Assembly: GCA_947495795.1 (NCBI GenBank)
Contig: CANMAI010000001.1
Coordinates: forward strand, 496,001-560,000
DNA length: 64,000 nt
Source: an uncultured Paracoccaceae bacterium
Lineage (GTDB): Bacteria; Pseudomonadota; Alphaproteobacteria; Rhodobacterales; Rhodobacteraceae
Reading direction: 5' to 3'
Shown: piece after piece, positions 8,785 to 16,880 of the stretch
Layout of the letters: each line of letters starts with the position of its first letter
Position numbering within the stretch: the stretch's first letter is position 1
Translations under genes and position numbers: made by a program
The notes under the pieces: model-generated
What the model was told of the DNA's origin: nothing
The model's database searches: none
What the model saw: only the letters and a program-made list of their open reading frames with translations

Positions 8785-9381
8785 ATGTCTACGCTTATCC
8801 TTGCTTCAGCCTCGCAAATCCGGTCCCAGCTCCTCTCTGCGAACCATATTCCCCACCAGATTGAGCCTGCTCGCGTGGATGAGGCCAGCCTGAAAGCAGC
8901 CCTCATTGCTGAAGAGACAAAACCGCGCGATATCGCCGATGCTCTGGCCGAGATGAAGGCCCGCAAAATCTCGGAGCGCTTTCCTGAGGCACTCGTCCTC
9001 GGATCGGATCAGATCCTCGTCTCTGGCAACCGCCTTTTCGACAAAGCTGAAAGCCTGGAGGACGCAGCTGATACCCTTCGCACACTCCGCAATACATCGC
9101 ATACGCTCCTCTCAGCCGCCGTGATCTACGAAGGCGCAAAACCTGTGTGGCGTCACATCGGCCAGGCCCAGCTTGTGATGCGTGATTTCTCAGATGCGTT
9201 TCTTTCATCCTACATCACACGGCATGGTGATGCCCTCCTTGCCACAGTCGGGTGTTATAAGCTGGAAGAGGACGGGCCGACGCTTTTCAGCCGCGTACAG
9301 GGAGACTATTTCTCTGTTCTGGGCCTCCCATTACTTGAAGTATTGGCCTTTCTCAGAACACGGGGGATCGGAGAGACATGA
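8785..9381 (+). CDS. maf: Maf family nucleoside triphosphate pyrophosphatase
   Basis: Maf proteins hydrolyse non-canonical or excess nucleoside triphosphates to monophosphates. The 198-residue protein starts with the signature ILASASQIRSQLL, has the VLGSDQIL motif with the catalytic Asp, and KAESLEDAADTLRTL. The ATG at 8785 follows the ppsR stop by one base, and the stop overlaps the aroE start by four bases (ATGA), so this is one coupled operon. The usual second motif Arg in ASxSxRR is replaced (SQIRSQ), still within family variation. Confidence 0.88.
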   Translation: MSTLILASASQIRSQLLSANHIPHQIEPARVDEASLKAALIAEETKPRDIADALAEMKARKISERFPEALVLGSDQILVSGNRLFDKAESLEDAADTLRTLRNTSHTLLSAAVIYEGAKPVWRHIGQAQLVMRDFSDAFLSSYITRHGDALLATVGCYKLEEDGPTLFSRVQGDYFSVLGLPLLEVLAFLRTRGIGET

Positions 9382-10214
9382 ATGATCAGACCATCCCTCT
9401 CGCCGGTGTTGTCGGATGGCCCATCGCCCATTCCCTCTCCCCGCGCCTGCATGGCCATTGGCTAAAGCGCTACAATCTTCCAGGCTTCTACGTTCCAATC
9501 GGCCTCAAGCCCCAGGATTTTGAAACGGGCATCCGCGCTCTTCCCAAGCTTGGCTTTCGCGGCATCAATCTCACGCTTCCCTACAAGGAAAGCATAATGG
9601 CGATGGCCGATAATATCACGGATCGCGCTTCTCTGATCGGTGCTGCAAACACGGTTTTCTTCCGCGAAAATGGCACCATCAGTGCCGATAACACAGATGG
9701 CTACGGTTTCCTTGAAAACCTCCGGCAAAACGCGCCGGGCTGGAATGTTCAGCAGGGCCCGGCACTTGTTCTTGGCGCAGGTGGCGCGTCGCGTGCCATC
9801 ATTTCCGCCCTCATTAATGCAGGTGCTCCCGAAATCCGTCTCGCCAACAGAACGCGCCAGCGGTCCGAGATCCTGAAAGATCAGTTTGGCGCGCGGATCA
9901 CCATCACGGACTGGAACAGAGCAAGTGACGCTGCTGAGGATACGGCACTCATCGTCAACACCACAGCGCTTGGCATGGTTGGCAAACCGGATCTTCCCTT
10001 CTCTCTGGAGCACGCGCCGGAAACCGCGCTGGTCACAGATATCGTGTACGCTCCGATTGAAACACCGCTTCTTGAAGAAGCACGTGTACGCGGCAATCCC
10101 ACTGTGGATGGCCTGGGCATGCTCCTCTTTCAGGCCCTCCCCGGTTTTGAGGCCTGGTTCGGCCAACGGCCGGAAGTGGACGAGGCGCTCCGCAAGGCAA
10201 TCCTCACACCATGA
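9378..10214 (+). CDS. aroE: shikimate dehydrogenase
   Basis: AroE reduces 3-dehydroshikimate to shikimate with NADPH in aromatic amino acid synthesis. The 278-residue protein shows the substrate-binding GWPIAHSLSPRLHGHWL near the N-terminus, the catalytic Lys in NLTLPYKE, the DNTDGYGF motif with the catalytic Asp, and the nucleotide-binding loop VLGAGGASRAII. It overlaps maf and coaE by four bases on each side (ATGA), so all three are translationally coupled. Confidence 0.95.
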   Translation: MNDQTIPLAGVVGWPIAHSLSPRLHGHWLKRYNLPGFYVPIGLKPQDFETGIRALPKLGFRGINLTLPYKESIMAMADNITDRASLIGAANTVFFRENGTISADNTDGYGFLENLRQNAPGWNVQQGPALVLGAGGASRAIISALINAGAPEIRLANRTRQRSEILKDQFGARITITDWNRASDAAEDTALIVNTTALGMVGKPDLPFSLEHAPETALVTDIVYAPIETPLLEEARVRGNPTVDGLGMLLFQALPGFEAWFGQRPEVDEALRKAILTP

Positions 10215-10795
10215 AGCCGCGCCACCTCGCGCTGACAGGTTCCATCGGTATGGGCAAATCCACGACAGCCGGTTTCTTTGCACAAGCAGGTATTCCAGTC
10301 TGGGATGCCGATGCCGCTGTCCACAGGCTCTATCAACCGGATGCACCCGGAACGAACGAAATATACCGTCTCTGTCCCAATGCCACCGGGCCGGAAGGTG
10401 TGAACCGCGATATTCTCAAGGAAGCCATTCGCAATACACCCGGCCTTCTTGCCAAAGTGGAGAACGCAATCCACCCCCTCGTTCAGCAGGAACGGCGGAA
10501 CTTCCAGCAATACACCAAGGCCGATCTCACACTTTCCGACATCCCGCTTCTCTTTGAGACCGGAACGGAAAATGAGTTCGTGGCCGTAGTCGTCGTTACC
10601 GCACCGCCTGAAGTTCAGAGGGCCCGCGTTCTTTCCCGCGATGGGATGACGGAACAGCAGTTTCAATCTATCCTCGCCCGCCAGATTCCCGATGCCGAAA
10701 AGAGAAAACGCGCGACCTACCTGATAGACACATCACATGGCTTGGATGCCGCCCGTGATGCGGTACTCTCCATCATTGAAGATCAGCGAAAGTAG
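10211..10795 (+). CDS. coaE: dephospho-CoA kinase
   Basis: CoaE phosphorylates the 3'-hydroxyl of dephospho-CoA in the last step of coenzyme A synthesis. The 194-residue protein has the P-loop LTGSIGMGKSTT near residues 7-18, the DADAAVHRLY motif that binds dephospho-CoA, and the lid segment VTAPPEVQRARVLSRDGMT. Its ATG overlaps the aroE stop. The downstream dnaQ starts 4 bases after its stop. Confidence 0.94.
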   Translation: MKPRHLALTGSIGMGKSTTAGFFAQAGIPVWDADAAVHRLYQPDAPGTNEIYRLCPNATGPEGVNRDILKEAIRNTPGLLAKVENAIHPLVQQERRNFQQYTKADLTLSDIPLLFETGTENEFVAVVVVTAPPEVQRARVLSRDGMTEQQFQSILARQIPDAEKRKRATYLIDTSHGLDAARDAVLSIIEDQRK

Positions 10796-10799
10796 AGCC

Positions 10800-11483
10800 A
10801 TGCGTGAGATTGTTCTCGATACCGAAACCACAGGCCTCAGTCCGGAAGAAGGCCACCGCATCGTGGAAATCGGTGCGGTTGAGCTTCACAACCACATGCC
10901 CACAGGCCGCACCTATCACCAATACATCAATCCGGATCGGGATATGCCGGCAGAGGCTTTTGCCATTCACGGGATCAGCGAAGACTTTCTTGCAGATAAG
11001 CCTCGCTTTGCCCAGATCGCGGATGCGTTCCTGGCTTTTGCAGGCTCCGCCAAACTGGTGATCCACAACGCGGCCTTCGATATGCGCTTCCTGAATGCGG
11101 AACTCCGCTGGTGCGAAAAGCCCCAGCTTCCGCCAGGCCAGGCGCTCGATACGCTGGAGATTGCGCGCCGCCGCTTTCCGGGCGCCCAGAACTCGCTTGA
11201 TGCGCTTTGCCGCCGCTTCAACGTCGATAATTCGGCGCGCGAAAAACACGGAGCGCTTCTCGATAGCGAGATCCTCGCCGAGGTTTATCTCGAACTCATC
11301 GGCGGCCGCCAACCCGATTTTGCGCTCAGCGTTGTTGGCGGGTCTTCCAATGGTGGTTCTGGCGAAGCATGGGCCCCAAGGCCGCGTTCCAAACCTTTGC
11401 CATCCCGCCTCAGCGAAGAAGAGGCCAACCGGCACAAGGCTTTTGTCGAAACGCTGGGCGATGCGCCAGTCTGGAAAAGCTGA
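10800..11483 (+). CDS. dnaQ: DNA polymerase III subunit epsilon (proofreading exonuclease)
   Basis: DnaQ is the 3'-5' proofreading exonuclease of the replicative polymerase. The 227-residue protein carries the DEDDh motifs: ExoI DTETTG at 7-12, ExoII HNAAFDMRFLN, and ExoIII HGALLDSEILAEVYLEL with the catalytic His and Asp. A C-terminal tail rich in Ser, Gly and Arg, then SRLSEEEANRHKAFVETLG, likely contacts the polymerase alpha subunit. The ATG at 10800 is favoured over an in-frame ATG at 10737 because it gives the standard MREIVLDTETTG and sits just after coaE. Confidence 0.94.
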   Translation: MREIVLDTETTGLSPEEGHRIVEIGAVELHNHMPTGRTYHQYINPDRDMPAEAFAIHGISEDFLADKPRFAQIADAFLAFAGSAKLVIHNAAFDMRFLNAELRWCEKPQLPPGQALDTLEIARRRFPGAQNSLDALCRRFNVDNSAREKHGALLDSEILAEVYLELIGGRQPDFALSVVGGSSNGGSGEAWAPRPRSKPLPSRLSEEEANRHKAFVETLGDAPVWKS

Positions 11484-11493
11484 GCCACAGAAA

Positions 11494-11519
11494 AAGGGCA
11501 AGCCTTAAGCCTGCCCCTT
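11494..11519. terminator. bidirectional terminator hairpin between dnaQ and secB
   Basis: AAGGGCA (11494-11500) pairs with TGCCCCTT (11512-11519, one extra C), flanked by an A-run on the left that gives a T-run on the minus strand for secB. It separates convergent genes. Confidence 0.6.
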
Positions 11520-11546
11520 CATCTTTCCAAAAATATCCAATCCCGA

Positions 11547-12056
11547 TCAGGAAACAGGTGTGCCCTCGCCCTTCTGCTGTTCGGCTTGCCGCCGGGCAAT
11601 TTCCTGCCGATAGATCGCAAGGAAATCGATATTCTCAAGGTTCAGCGGCGGGAACCCCCCATCGCGGGTTACATCGCCTACGATACGGCGAAGATAAGGG
11701 AAAATCATTCGCGGGCATTCGATCATCAGGAAGGGATGAAGCTGCGCATCGGGCACGTTCTCCACCCGGAACTGGCCAGCATATTCAAGCTCCATGATGA
11801 AGATCGATTGATCCTGCACCTTGCTGTCGATCTTTACCTTGGTGACAACCTCGAAAACATTCTCATCCCGCTTGTTCGCATCCAGCGCAACCTGCACGGA
11901 AACTTCGGGGTTTCCATCGATCTTCATGGATTTCTGAACAGCGATATTCTCGAAGGAAAGATCGCGAATATATTGTGTGATTACCTGAAGGCGGGGTGGC
12001 GTGCTTGCCTCGGCTGCAGCTTCTGGTGCCGCGCCGTTGCTCTGTTCATCAGCCAT
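11547..12056 (-). CDS. secB: protein-export chaperone SecB
   Basis: SecB is the tetrameric cytosolic chaperone that keeps preproteins unfolded and hands them to SecA. The 169-residue protein has a low-complexity Ala-rich N-terminus, the QYIRDLSFEN motif, and the conserved LHPFLMIECPRMIFPYLRRI region that contacts SecA. The start at 12056 (MADEQSNG) is preceded by AGAGGAT. In this order the neighbours fxsA and the Tim44-like gene are standard. Confidence 0.95.
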   Translation of the reverse strand: MADEQSNGAAPEAAAEASTPPRLQVITQYIRDLSFENIAVQKSMKIDGNPEVSVQVALDANKRDENVFEVVTKVKIDSKVQDQSIFIMELEYAGQFRVENVPDAQLHPFLMIECPRMIFPYLRRIVGDVTRDGGFPPLNLENIDFLAIYRQEIARRQAEQQKGEGTPVS

Positions 12057-12184
12057 TGAAAATCCTCTTTGCTACCGTTGCGCCTCATCTAAAGCGTTTC
12101 AGCAGATAGGTGAAGCATCAACCAGAAGAAATCAGATGATTTGCGCCCCTTTCCGGGTCCATTAGCCCGCGAAACCTGTTATTT

Positions 12185-12667
12185 TCAATCTCGGCGCGTC
12201 CAACCGGAGCTGCCGCGCGGCCCGCTGTCGTCCACATCTTCCACGGTGAATTCCCCATCAATCACACCACTGTCATGCGCTCTGTGCTCTGGCGGTCCGT
12301 TCACGTTCACAGCAAATCGCCCGGCCATTCGGGCAGCACCAGCCTTGATCATCGCGCGTCTAACGGGCGGGATCAGAAGGCTCAACCCAAAGGCATCCGT
12401 AAAAAACCCTGGCGTCAGCAGCAAAACACCGGCAACCAGAATAAGTGCTCCATGGGCGATGGGCGTCACCGGGTTGCCGCCACCCTGCAAGCTGCGCTGC
12501 AACTCCATCAAAGTGGCAATGCCTTGAACCCGCACCAAAAGTGTCCCCACCAAAGCTGTCAGGATCACAATTGCGAGCGTGGAAAACACACCAATCGCCC
12601 CGCCGACCTGGATAAACAGGGCGATTTCAACGATCGGTACCGCAACAAAGAGCAAAAACAGCCACAT
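12185..12667 (-). CDS. fxsA: FxsA family membrane protein
   Basis: FxsA is a small inner-membrane protein; in E. coli its overproduction relieves F-plasmid exclusion of phage T7, and its normal role is unknown. The 160-residue protein has membrane helices at about 1-22, 28-48 and 75-100 and the family motif IQVGGAIGVFSTLAIVILTA. A charged C-terminal tail follows. It is divergent from the Tim44-like gene, with a 117-base gap for the two promoters. Confidence 0.88.
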   Translation of the reverse strand: MWLFLLFVAVPIVEIALFIQVGGAIGVFSTLAIVILTALVGTLLVRVQGIATLMELQRSLQGGGNPVTPIAHGALILVAGVLLLTPGFFTDAFGLSLLIPPVRRAMIKAGAARMAGRFAVNVNGPPEHRAHDSGVIDGEFTVEDVDDSGPRGSSGWTRRD

Positions 12668-12784
12668 ATTGTCAGATCTCCGTCAAATGGGCGCTTTTGT
12701 CCTCATGGACTTGACGCCACTCACACCCTACATAAGAACCATGTTATCAAGCATCCACCTGTTCTGTCTAAAAAAGGGAAATCC

Positions 12785-13447
12785 ATGGGCGGCCAACTGA
12801 TCCAGATCCTCGTTCTTGCGGGCGTGGCCCTCTTCCTGGTGTTGCGCCTGCGCGATGTGCTCGGCACCCGTGATGGTTTTGAGCCGACCTCACAGCCCAA
12901 GCCGCTGGGCGAACCTTCCGACAAACGCGCCTTTGAAGTTATAGAGGGCGGCGGACCTGACCCTGATATCGCCGATCATGTGGATCCGGAAAGCCCATCT
13001 GGCCAGGCCTTCGCCGCGATGAAGCGGGTAGATCCGAGCTTTTCCGTGGGTGAATTTGCGCATGGCGCAAGGCAGGCCTACGAGATGATTCTGATGGCGT
13101 ACGAGAACGGAGAGCTCGACACGCTGGAACAGTTCCTCTCGCCAGAGGTTTACGAAAGCTTTTCCGCTGCTGTTTTTGCCCGTGCAGACAAGCAGCTGAC
13201 GGTAGAGGCCAATTTCGTCGGCATCCGCGAGATGAAGATCACGGAAGCCGAGTTCCACGAAGATACCAAGGAAGGCGATATCACTCTCCGCTATGTGGGC
13301 GAGCTCACATCCGTTGTGCGCGATCCTGATGGCGAAGTGGTCGAGGGCGATCCGACAGAGATCAAGAAGCAGAAAGATATCTGGACGTTCAGCCGCACCA
13401 TGGACAGCGAAGATCCCAACTGGCGGCTTGTCGCGACAGGCGGCTAA
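12785..13447 (+). CDS. Tim44/TimA-like domain protein, membrane-anchored
   Basis: The 220-residue protein has one N-terminal membrane helix (about 4-20, LIQILVLAGVALFLVL), an acidic linker, and a C-terminal Tim44-like/NTF2-type domain (about 80-217) with FAHGARQAYEMILMAYENGELDTLEQF. It is related to the bacterial TimA protein, the supposed ancestor of the mitochondrial import factor Tim44; an inner-membrane role facing the cytosol is likely but the partner is not known. The ATG at 12785 has AAAAAGGG nine bases upstream. In many relatives a lytic transglycosylase gene (mltA) follows; here smr follows after 18 bases. Confidence 0.87.
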   Translation: MGGQLIQILVLAGVALFLVLRLRDVLGTRDGFEPTSQPKPLGEPSDKRAFEVIEGGGPDPDIADHVDPESPSGQAFAAMKRVDPSFSVGEFAHGARQAYEMILMAYENGELDTLEQFLSPEVYESFSAAVFARADKQLTVEANFVGIREMKITEAEFHEDTKEGDITLRYVGELTSVVRDPDGEVVEGDPTEIKKQKDIWTFSRTMDSEDPNWRLVATGG

Positions 13448-13465
13448 GCCGGAGCATCGCGGACG

Positions 13466-14068
13466 ATGGCGCGCAAACGGCGCACCCTTTCCCCAGAGGA
13501 TCAGGCCCTTTGGGATCAGGTGCGCGAGACTGCGAAACCGCTTTCTTCACGCTCAAAGCTCGCAAATTCCACCGCTATCCCTACCCATACCAAACCGGTA
13601 CCAAATCGGTATCAAATCCAGCCTTTGAAAACAGGCCAGATCCGCATTCCGAAAGCGGAGCCGAAAACCCGGCTGGATCTTGCACCAGACCCGATGCAGA
13701 GGCTGGCCGATGCACCGGTGCGCACTGACAAACGCACCCATGATAAAATCCGCAAAGGCCGCCTGAAGCCGGATGCAAAGGTCGATCTCCACGGCCTCAC
13801 AGCAGATCGTGCGCACGCGGCCCTCACCAGTTTCATCCTCCGTGCGCATGCTCAAGGCCACCGCCTTGTGCTGGTGATAACTGGCAAAGGAAGAGATCCC
13901 GAGAGGGATCACGATGCCATCGCTCCCCGCCGTGGCATCCTCCGCCACGCAGTTCCGCAATGGCTCGCCCAAGCCCCGACGGCTCCACTGATCCTGCAAA
14001 TTTTGCCTGCACATCAAAGGCATGGCGGCGGCGGTGCCTACTATGTCTACCTTAAACGGGTGCGCTAA
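13466..14068 (+). CDS. Smr/MutS2-type endonuclease domain protein
   Basis: Smr domains are DNA or RNA nicking endonucleases or nucleic acid-binding modules. The 200-residue protein has a basic N-terminus, a variable linker, and a C-terminal Smr domain (about 105-200) with KVDLHGLT, LVLVITGKG and the final GGGGAYYVYLKR. The linker (codons 41-51, HTKPVPNRYQI) is encoded by three tandem 11-bp units (13588-13620) that also occur outside genes elsewhere, so that segment looks like an inserted element. The 3' end overlaps the convergent MFS gene by 17 bases. Confidence 0.88.
   Translation: MARKRRTLSPEDQALWDQVRETAKPLSSRSKLANSTAIPTHTKPVPNRYQIQPLKTGQIRIPKAEPKTRLDLAPDPMQRLADAPVRTDKRTHDKIRKGRLKPDAKVDLHGLTADRAHAALTSFILRAHAQGHRLVLVITGKGRDPERDHDAIAPRRGILRHAVPQWLAQAPTAPLILQILPAHQRHGGGGAYYVYLKRVR
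13588..13620 (+). repeat. 33-bp element of three 11-bp units, inside smr
   Basis: Units TACCAAACCGG, TACCAAATCGG and TATCAAATCCA in tandem, period exactly 11 bases. The same element occurs at 35913-35945 (plus) and 47108-47140 (minus). Here it is in frame within the smr coding sequence. Confidence 0.85.
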
Positions 14069-15272
14069 AAGGCTCCCGAACGGCTCTCATCGCCACCGCA
14101 AACACGCCACACATCAGAAATGCATACCCCGCCATCCCAATCAGCTGCAGCCGGTAATCAAAGCCCGCATCAATCAGAAAACCGGTGATCGCAGGCCCCA
14201 AAGCAGTTGCAAAAACCATCACTGCACCAGCGACAGAGCGGATGGCACCAAGATGCTTCGTTCCGTAGTATTCAGGCCAAAACGCCCCGATTACAGAAGC
14301 ACTCAGCCCCTGCATCATGCCAATTACCGCAAGGCCAACGCCTGCAAATACCAGATTGGGCGCCCATGCGATGATACAAAACCCCAGTCCGAGAGGCATC
14401 AGATAGAACGGTAGCACACGCGCGGAACCAAAGCGATCAACTGCCCAACCTCCCAAAAACAAAGAGAAAACTGAGGTTGCCGTGTAGATGGGGATAAGGC
14501 TTACAAAGCTCGCCAGCGTCCATCCCTTGAGCTCCGTAAGATGCACCTGCTGAAAGAAAAACGCCGTACCAAAAACCGGTTGTGCCAGAAAGCCGGGTAG
14601 GGTTGCCCAGAACAGCCAATGCTTCAAAGCATCGCGCCGCTTCCAATGCCGCCCTTCCATCCCGGTACTGCTTTGCAGATCTTCCTGTCCTCTCGGGTTT
14701 CTCTCACCTCGCAGCAAAAGCTGCATAGCGCAGAGAAGCATCAGCAAAAGCAACGCTGCTACACCCCAGCTCCCGCGCCATCCGATCCACGCGGTAAGGG
14801 CCACAAAGGAAATCGGCAAAAGGCTCTCTCCCACCGAATACCCCATCGCGGTGACGGAAATCGCCTTCCCCCGAGCTGCCGCAAACCACCGCCCGATGGA
14901 AACCACCGCAATGTGAGACATCATTCCCTGCCCACAGAACCGCAGCCCAAAGATCAGTACCGGTAGAACCCACACCTCACGAACTTGCGAAACCATGATG
15001 CAAACCGTTGCAAACAATAATAAAATGAAGGTGGCAAGTGTCCGCGTCCTATACCGATCCGCCAACCCTCCTACCATCAGAACGAGCGCAGCAGAGGCCA
15101 GTGTGCCCACGGCATAAATACTGCCCCAATCGGTATGCGAAAGGCTGAACTCTTCCCGAAACACCCCTGCATAAAGCGAGATGAAGTAGGTTTGCCCGAA
15201 AGAGCTTCCGAAAGTCAGCAACCCCCCCGCTGCGAGCCATTGTGCATTTGTTCGCAGGAACGAGAGTTGCAT
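14052..15272 (-). CDS. MFS transporter
   Basis: A 406-residue major facilitator with 12 predicted membrane helices and the loop 2-3 motif GGLADRYRTRT. Sequence style (FGQTYFISLYAGVFREEF near the N-terminus) resembles the monocarboxylate/oxalate-type and YbfB-like MFS branches, but the substrate cannot be assigned. It starts 10 bases after the DUF2125 gene stop on the same strand, so they may share a transcript, and its 3' end overlaps smr. Confidence 0.85.
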   Translation of the reverse strand: MQLSFLRTNAQWLAAGGLLTFGSSFGQTYFISLYAGVFREEFSLSHTDWGSIYAVGTLASAALVLMVGGLADRYRTRTLATFILLLFATVCIMVSQVREVWVLPVLIFGLRFCGQGMMSHIAVVSIGRWFAAARGKAISVTAMGYSVGESLLPISFVALTAWIGWRGSWGVAALLLLMLLCAMQLLLRGERNPRGQEDLQSSTGMEGRHWKRRDALKHWLFWATLPGFLAQPVFGTAFFFQQVHLTELKGWTLASFVSLIPIYTATSVFSLFLGGWAVDRFGSARVLPFYLMPLGLGFCIIAWAPNLVFAGVGLAVIGMMQGLSASVIGAFWPEYYGTKHLGAIRSVAGAVMVFATALGPAITGFLIDAGFDYRLQLIGMAGYAFLMCGVFAVAMRAVREPFSAPV

Positions 15273-15282
15273 TTAAGCGGTT

Positions 15283-16770
15283 TTACTGAACAGGAATGCC
15301 GTTCGCTATAATACTGCCATCGGTGAATTCGATCTTGGATGTGAATTCGTCCGCCGCATCGCCGGGTTTTGCAAATGCCATCATCATTCCCATGGCCATG
15401 CCTACCTGCTGCTGATCCACCAGGCCAAGGGCCGCAAGAGAATTCGCAAGGCCCTGCAAACCCTTAAGCGAGATATCAATCGCCCCCTCTGGCATTGGGA
15501 TCGGCCCGTCATTGATAACATCCAAACGGCCATCGGCCGCAATCTCGGCACCCCCGGCGCTCAGGAAAATCGTCGTTACATCAATATCGGAAACCGTGGC
15601 GACCTCTGTTGGATCAGCCGCATCCTCCACACCATCTTCGTCGAAGGATTCAACAAGCGGTTTCTCGATCACCAAAGATGCGCCGAGATCGATCTCCAGC
15701 GTTGCCGGATCACGGGGGATCGTTTCTTCCGGATCAAAGATGCTCCAAAGCGCATCACTCAGTGCCAGGTCGCGGATCGCCATATCAAGGTTCGCTTCCT
15801 GAACAGCATCGGAAGGGCGCATGGGTACGCGAAAATCCATTGTCAAAGCGGAAACTGACACGTTGAAAGGTGGGATCGGAAGAACGCTGGGATCAAACTC
15901 AACCCCGTAGTCAAATCCGGCGGCATCAATGATATAGGCCAGCACACCTTCCTTCAGAGAAACCTCAATCTCTCCCTCCCCAGCATTTCCCTCCAGGCTC
16001 ACAGGGAGTCCGTCAGCATCAACCGTCATGGTAAATTTCGCTCCCTTGGAGCCGCCGGTAAGACTGAAAGCGCCGTTCTCATCGAAGAAGGCTTTCGCGC
16101 CATCTTCATCCTTCGGAATGTTCTCCGCTGTCAGCGCAAACTGATACTGGCTGTAGAGAATATCCCCGGTTTGCGGGCTGCCTGTGGTCGGATCGTTGAT
16201 GTCGTAGACAGCCGCAATTTCACCTGCGGAAAAGGCACTTTCCAGCGCACGCGTCGCGTCGCTAAAGCGGAAACTGAAGGCCAGATCCTTGAAGCCGAGA
16301 TTAAGGGCACGCAACACAGGATGGGAAGGATCGCCCCCCACAAGGTTCAGGTTGCTTGCCGCGATGGAAACAACAGGGCTGCCGGCCATATCCTCTACCC
16401 AATTGGTCACCAATTCAAACTCGCTGGAGCTGAGCGTCAGCTCCAAAGGGTCGTTCTCGGGCTGAACCAGTATGTTCACCGTATCCGACATCGTTACCAG
16501 TATCTGGCCCGGCTCATTCTGCGTTGGCATCAGCCTCAGAAAGTCCATCGAAATTTCTATGTCGCCATCTTCCGGCTTAAGCACCACATCGTTCAGAAGA
16601 AGGCTGCCATCGTCAGATATCTCGCGCGAACCCACCGTCAGGCCCGCACCCTCTTTATTCATCGAGGCAATGCCGCCCTCAATAAAATCTGTGAACTCAG
16701 AGGGCGATTGCGCTGGGGTCTGAGTGCCAAAGCAAACGAGAATGGCGGAAGTAAGCAACAGGTTTTTCAT
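15283..16770 (-). CDS. DUF2125 domain protein, exported
   Basis: A 495-residue protein with a Sec signal peptide (about 1-20, cleavage after TPAQ or nearby) and a long beta-rich body matching the alphaproteobacterial DUF2125 family. It has repeated stretches like ADGRLDVINDGPIPMPEGAIDISLKGL, reminiscent of AsmA-like periplasmic lipid-handling proteins, but no catalytic motif. Function is unknown; an envelope role is inference from the signal peptide and fold style. The ATG at 16770 is the natural signal-peptide start. Confidence 0.8.
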   Translation of the reverse strand: MKNLLLTSAILVCFGTQTPAQSPSEFTDFIEGGIASMNKEGAGLTVGSREISDDGSLLLNDVVLKPEDGDIEISMDFLRLMPTQNEPGQILVTMSDTVNILVQPENDPLELTLSSSEFELVTNWVEDMAGSPVVSIAASNLNLVGGDPSHPVLRALNLGFKDLAFSFRFSDATRALESAFSAGEIAAVYDINDPTTGSPQTGDILYSQYQFALTAENIPKDEDGAKAFFDENGAFSLTGGSKGAKFTMTVDADGLPVSLEGNAGEGEIEVSLKEGVLAYIIDAAGFDYGVEFDPSVLPIPPFNVSVSALTMDFRVPMRPSDAVQEANLDMAIRDLALSDALWSIFDPEETIPRDPATLEIDLGASLVIEKPLVESFDEDGVEDAADPTEVATVSDIDVTTIFLSAGGAEIAADGRLDVINDGPIPMPEGAIDISLKGLQGLANSLAALGLVDQQQVGMAMGMMMAFAKPGDAADEFTSKIEFTDGSIIANGIPVQ

Positions 16771-16813
16771 CGAACAGCTTTCTGAATCATTCGGTTGATT
16801 GTTCCACTATCAC

Positions 16814-16837
16814 AAAAAACACTGGCCTCTAAGCCGG
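16814..16837 (-). terminator. probable terminator after hslU
   Basis: On the minus strand a short stem (CTGGC 16822-16826 with GCCGG 16833-16837, one G-T pair) is followed by TGTTTTTT. It lies 44 bases after the hslU stop. Confidence 0.5.
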
Positions 16838-16880
16838 ATAAGCCAATTTGGCCTACGTTATCGTGTGGTTTTACACAGTC

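Noticed and set aside
13588-13620. CRISPR-like repeat
   Set aside because: Units are 11 bases without spacers, only three per site, and there are no cas genes.
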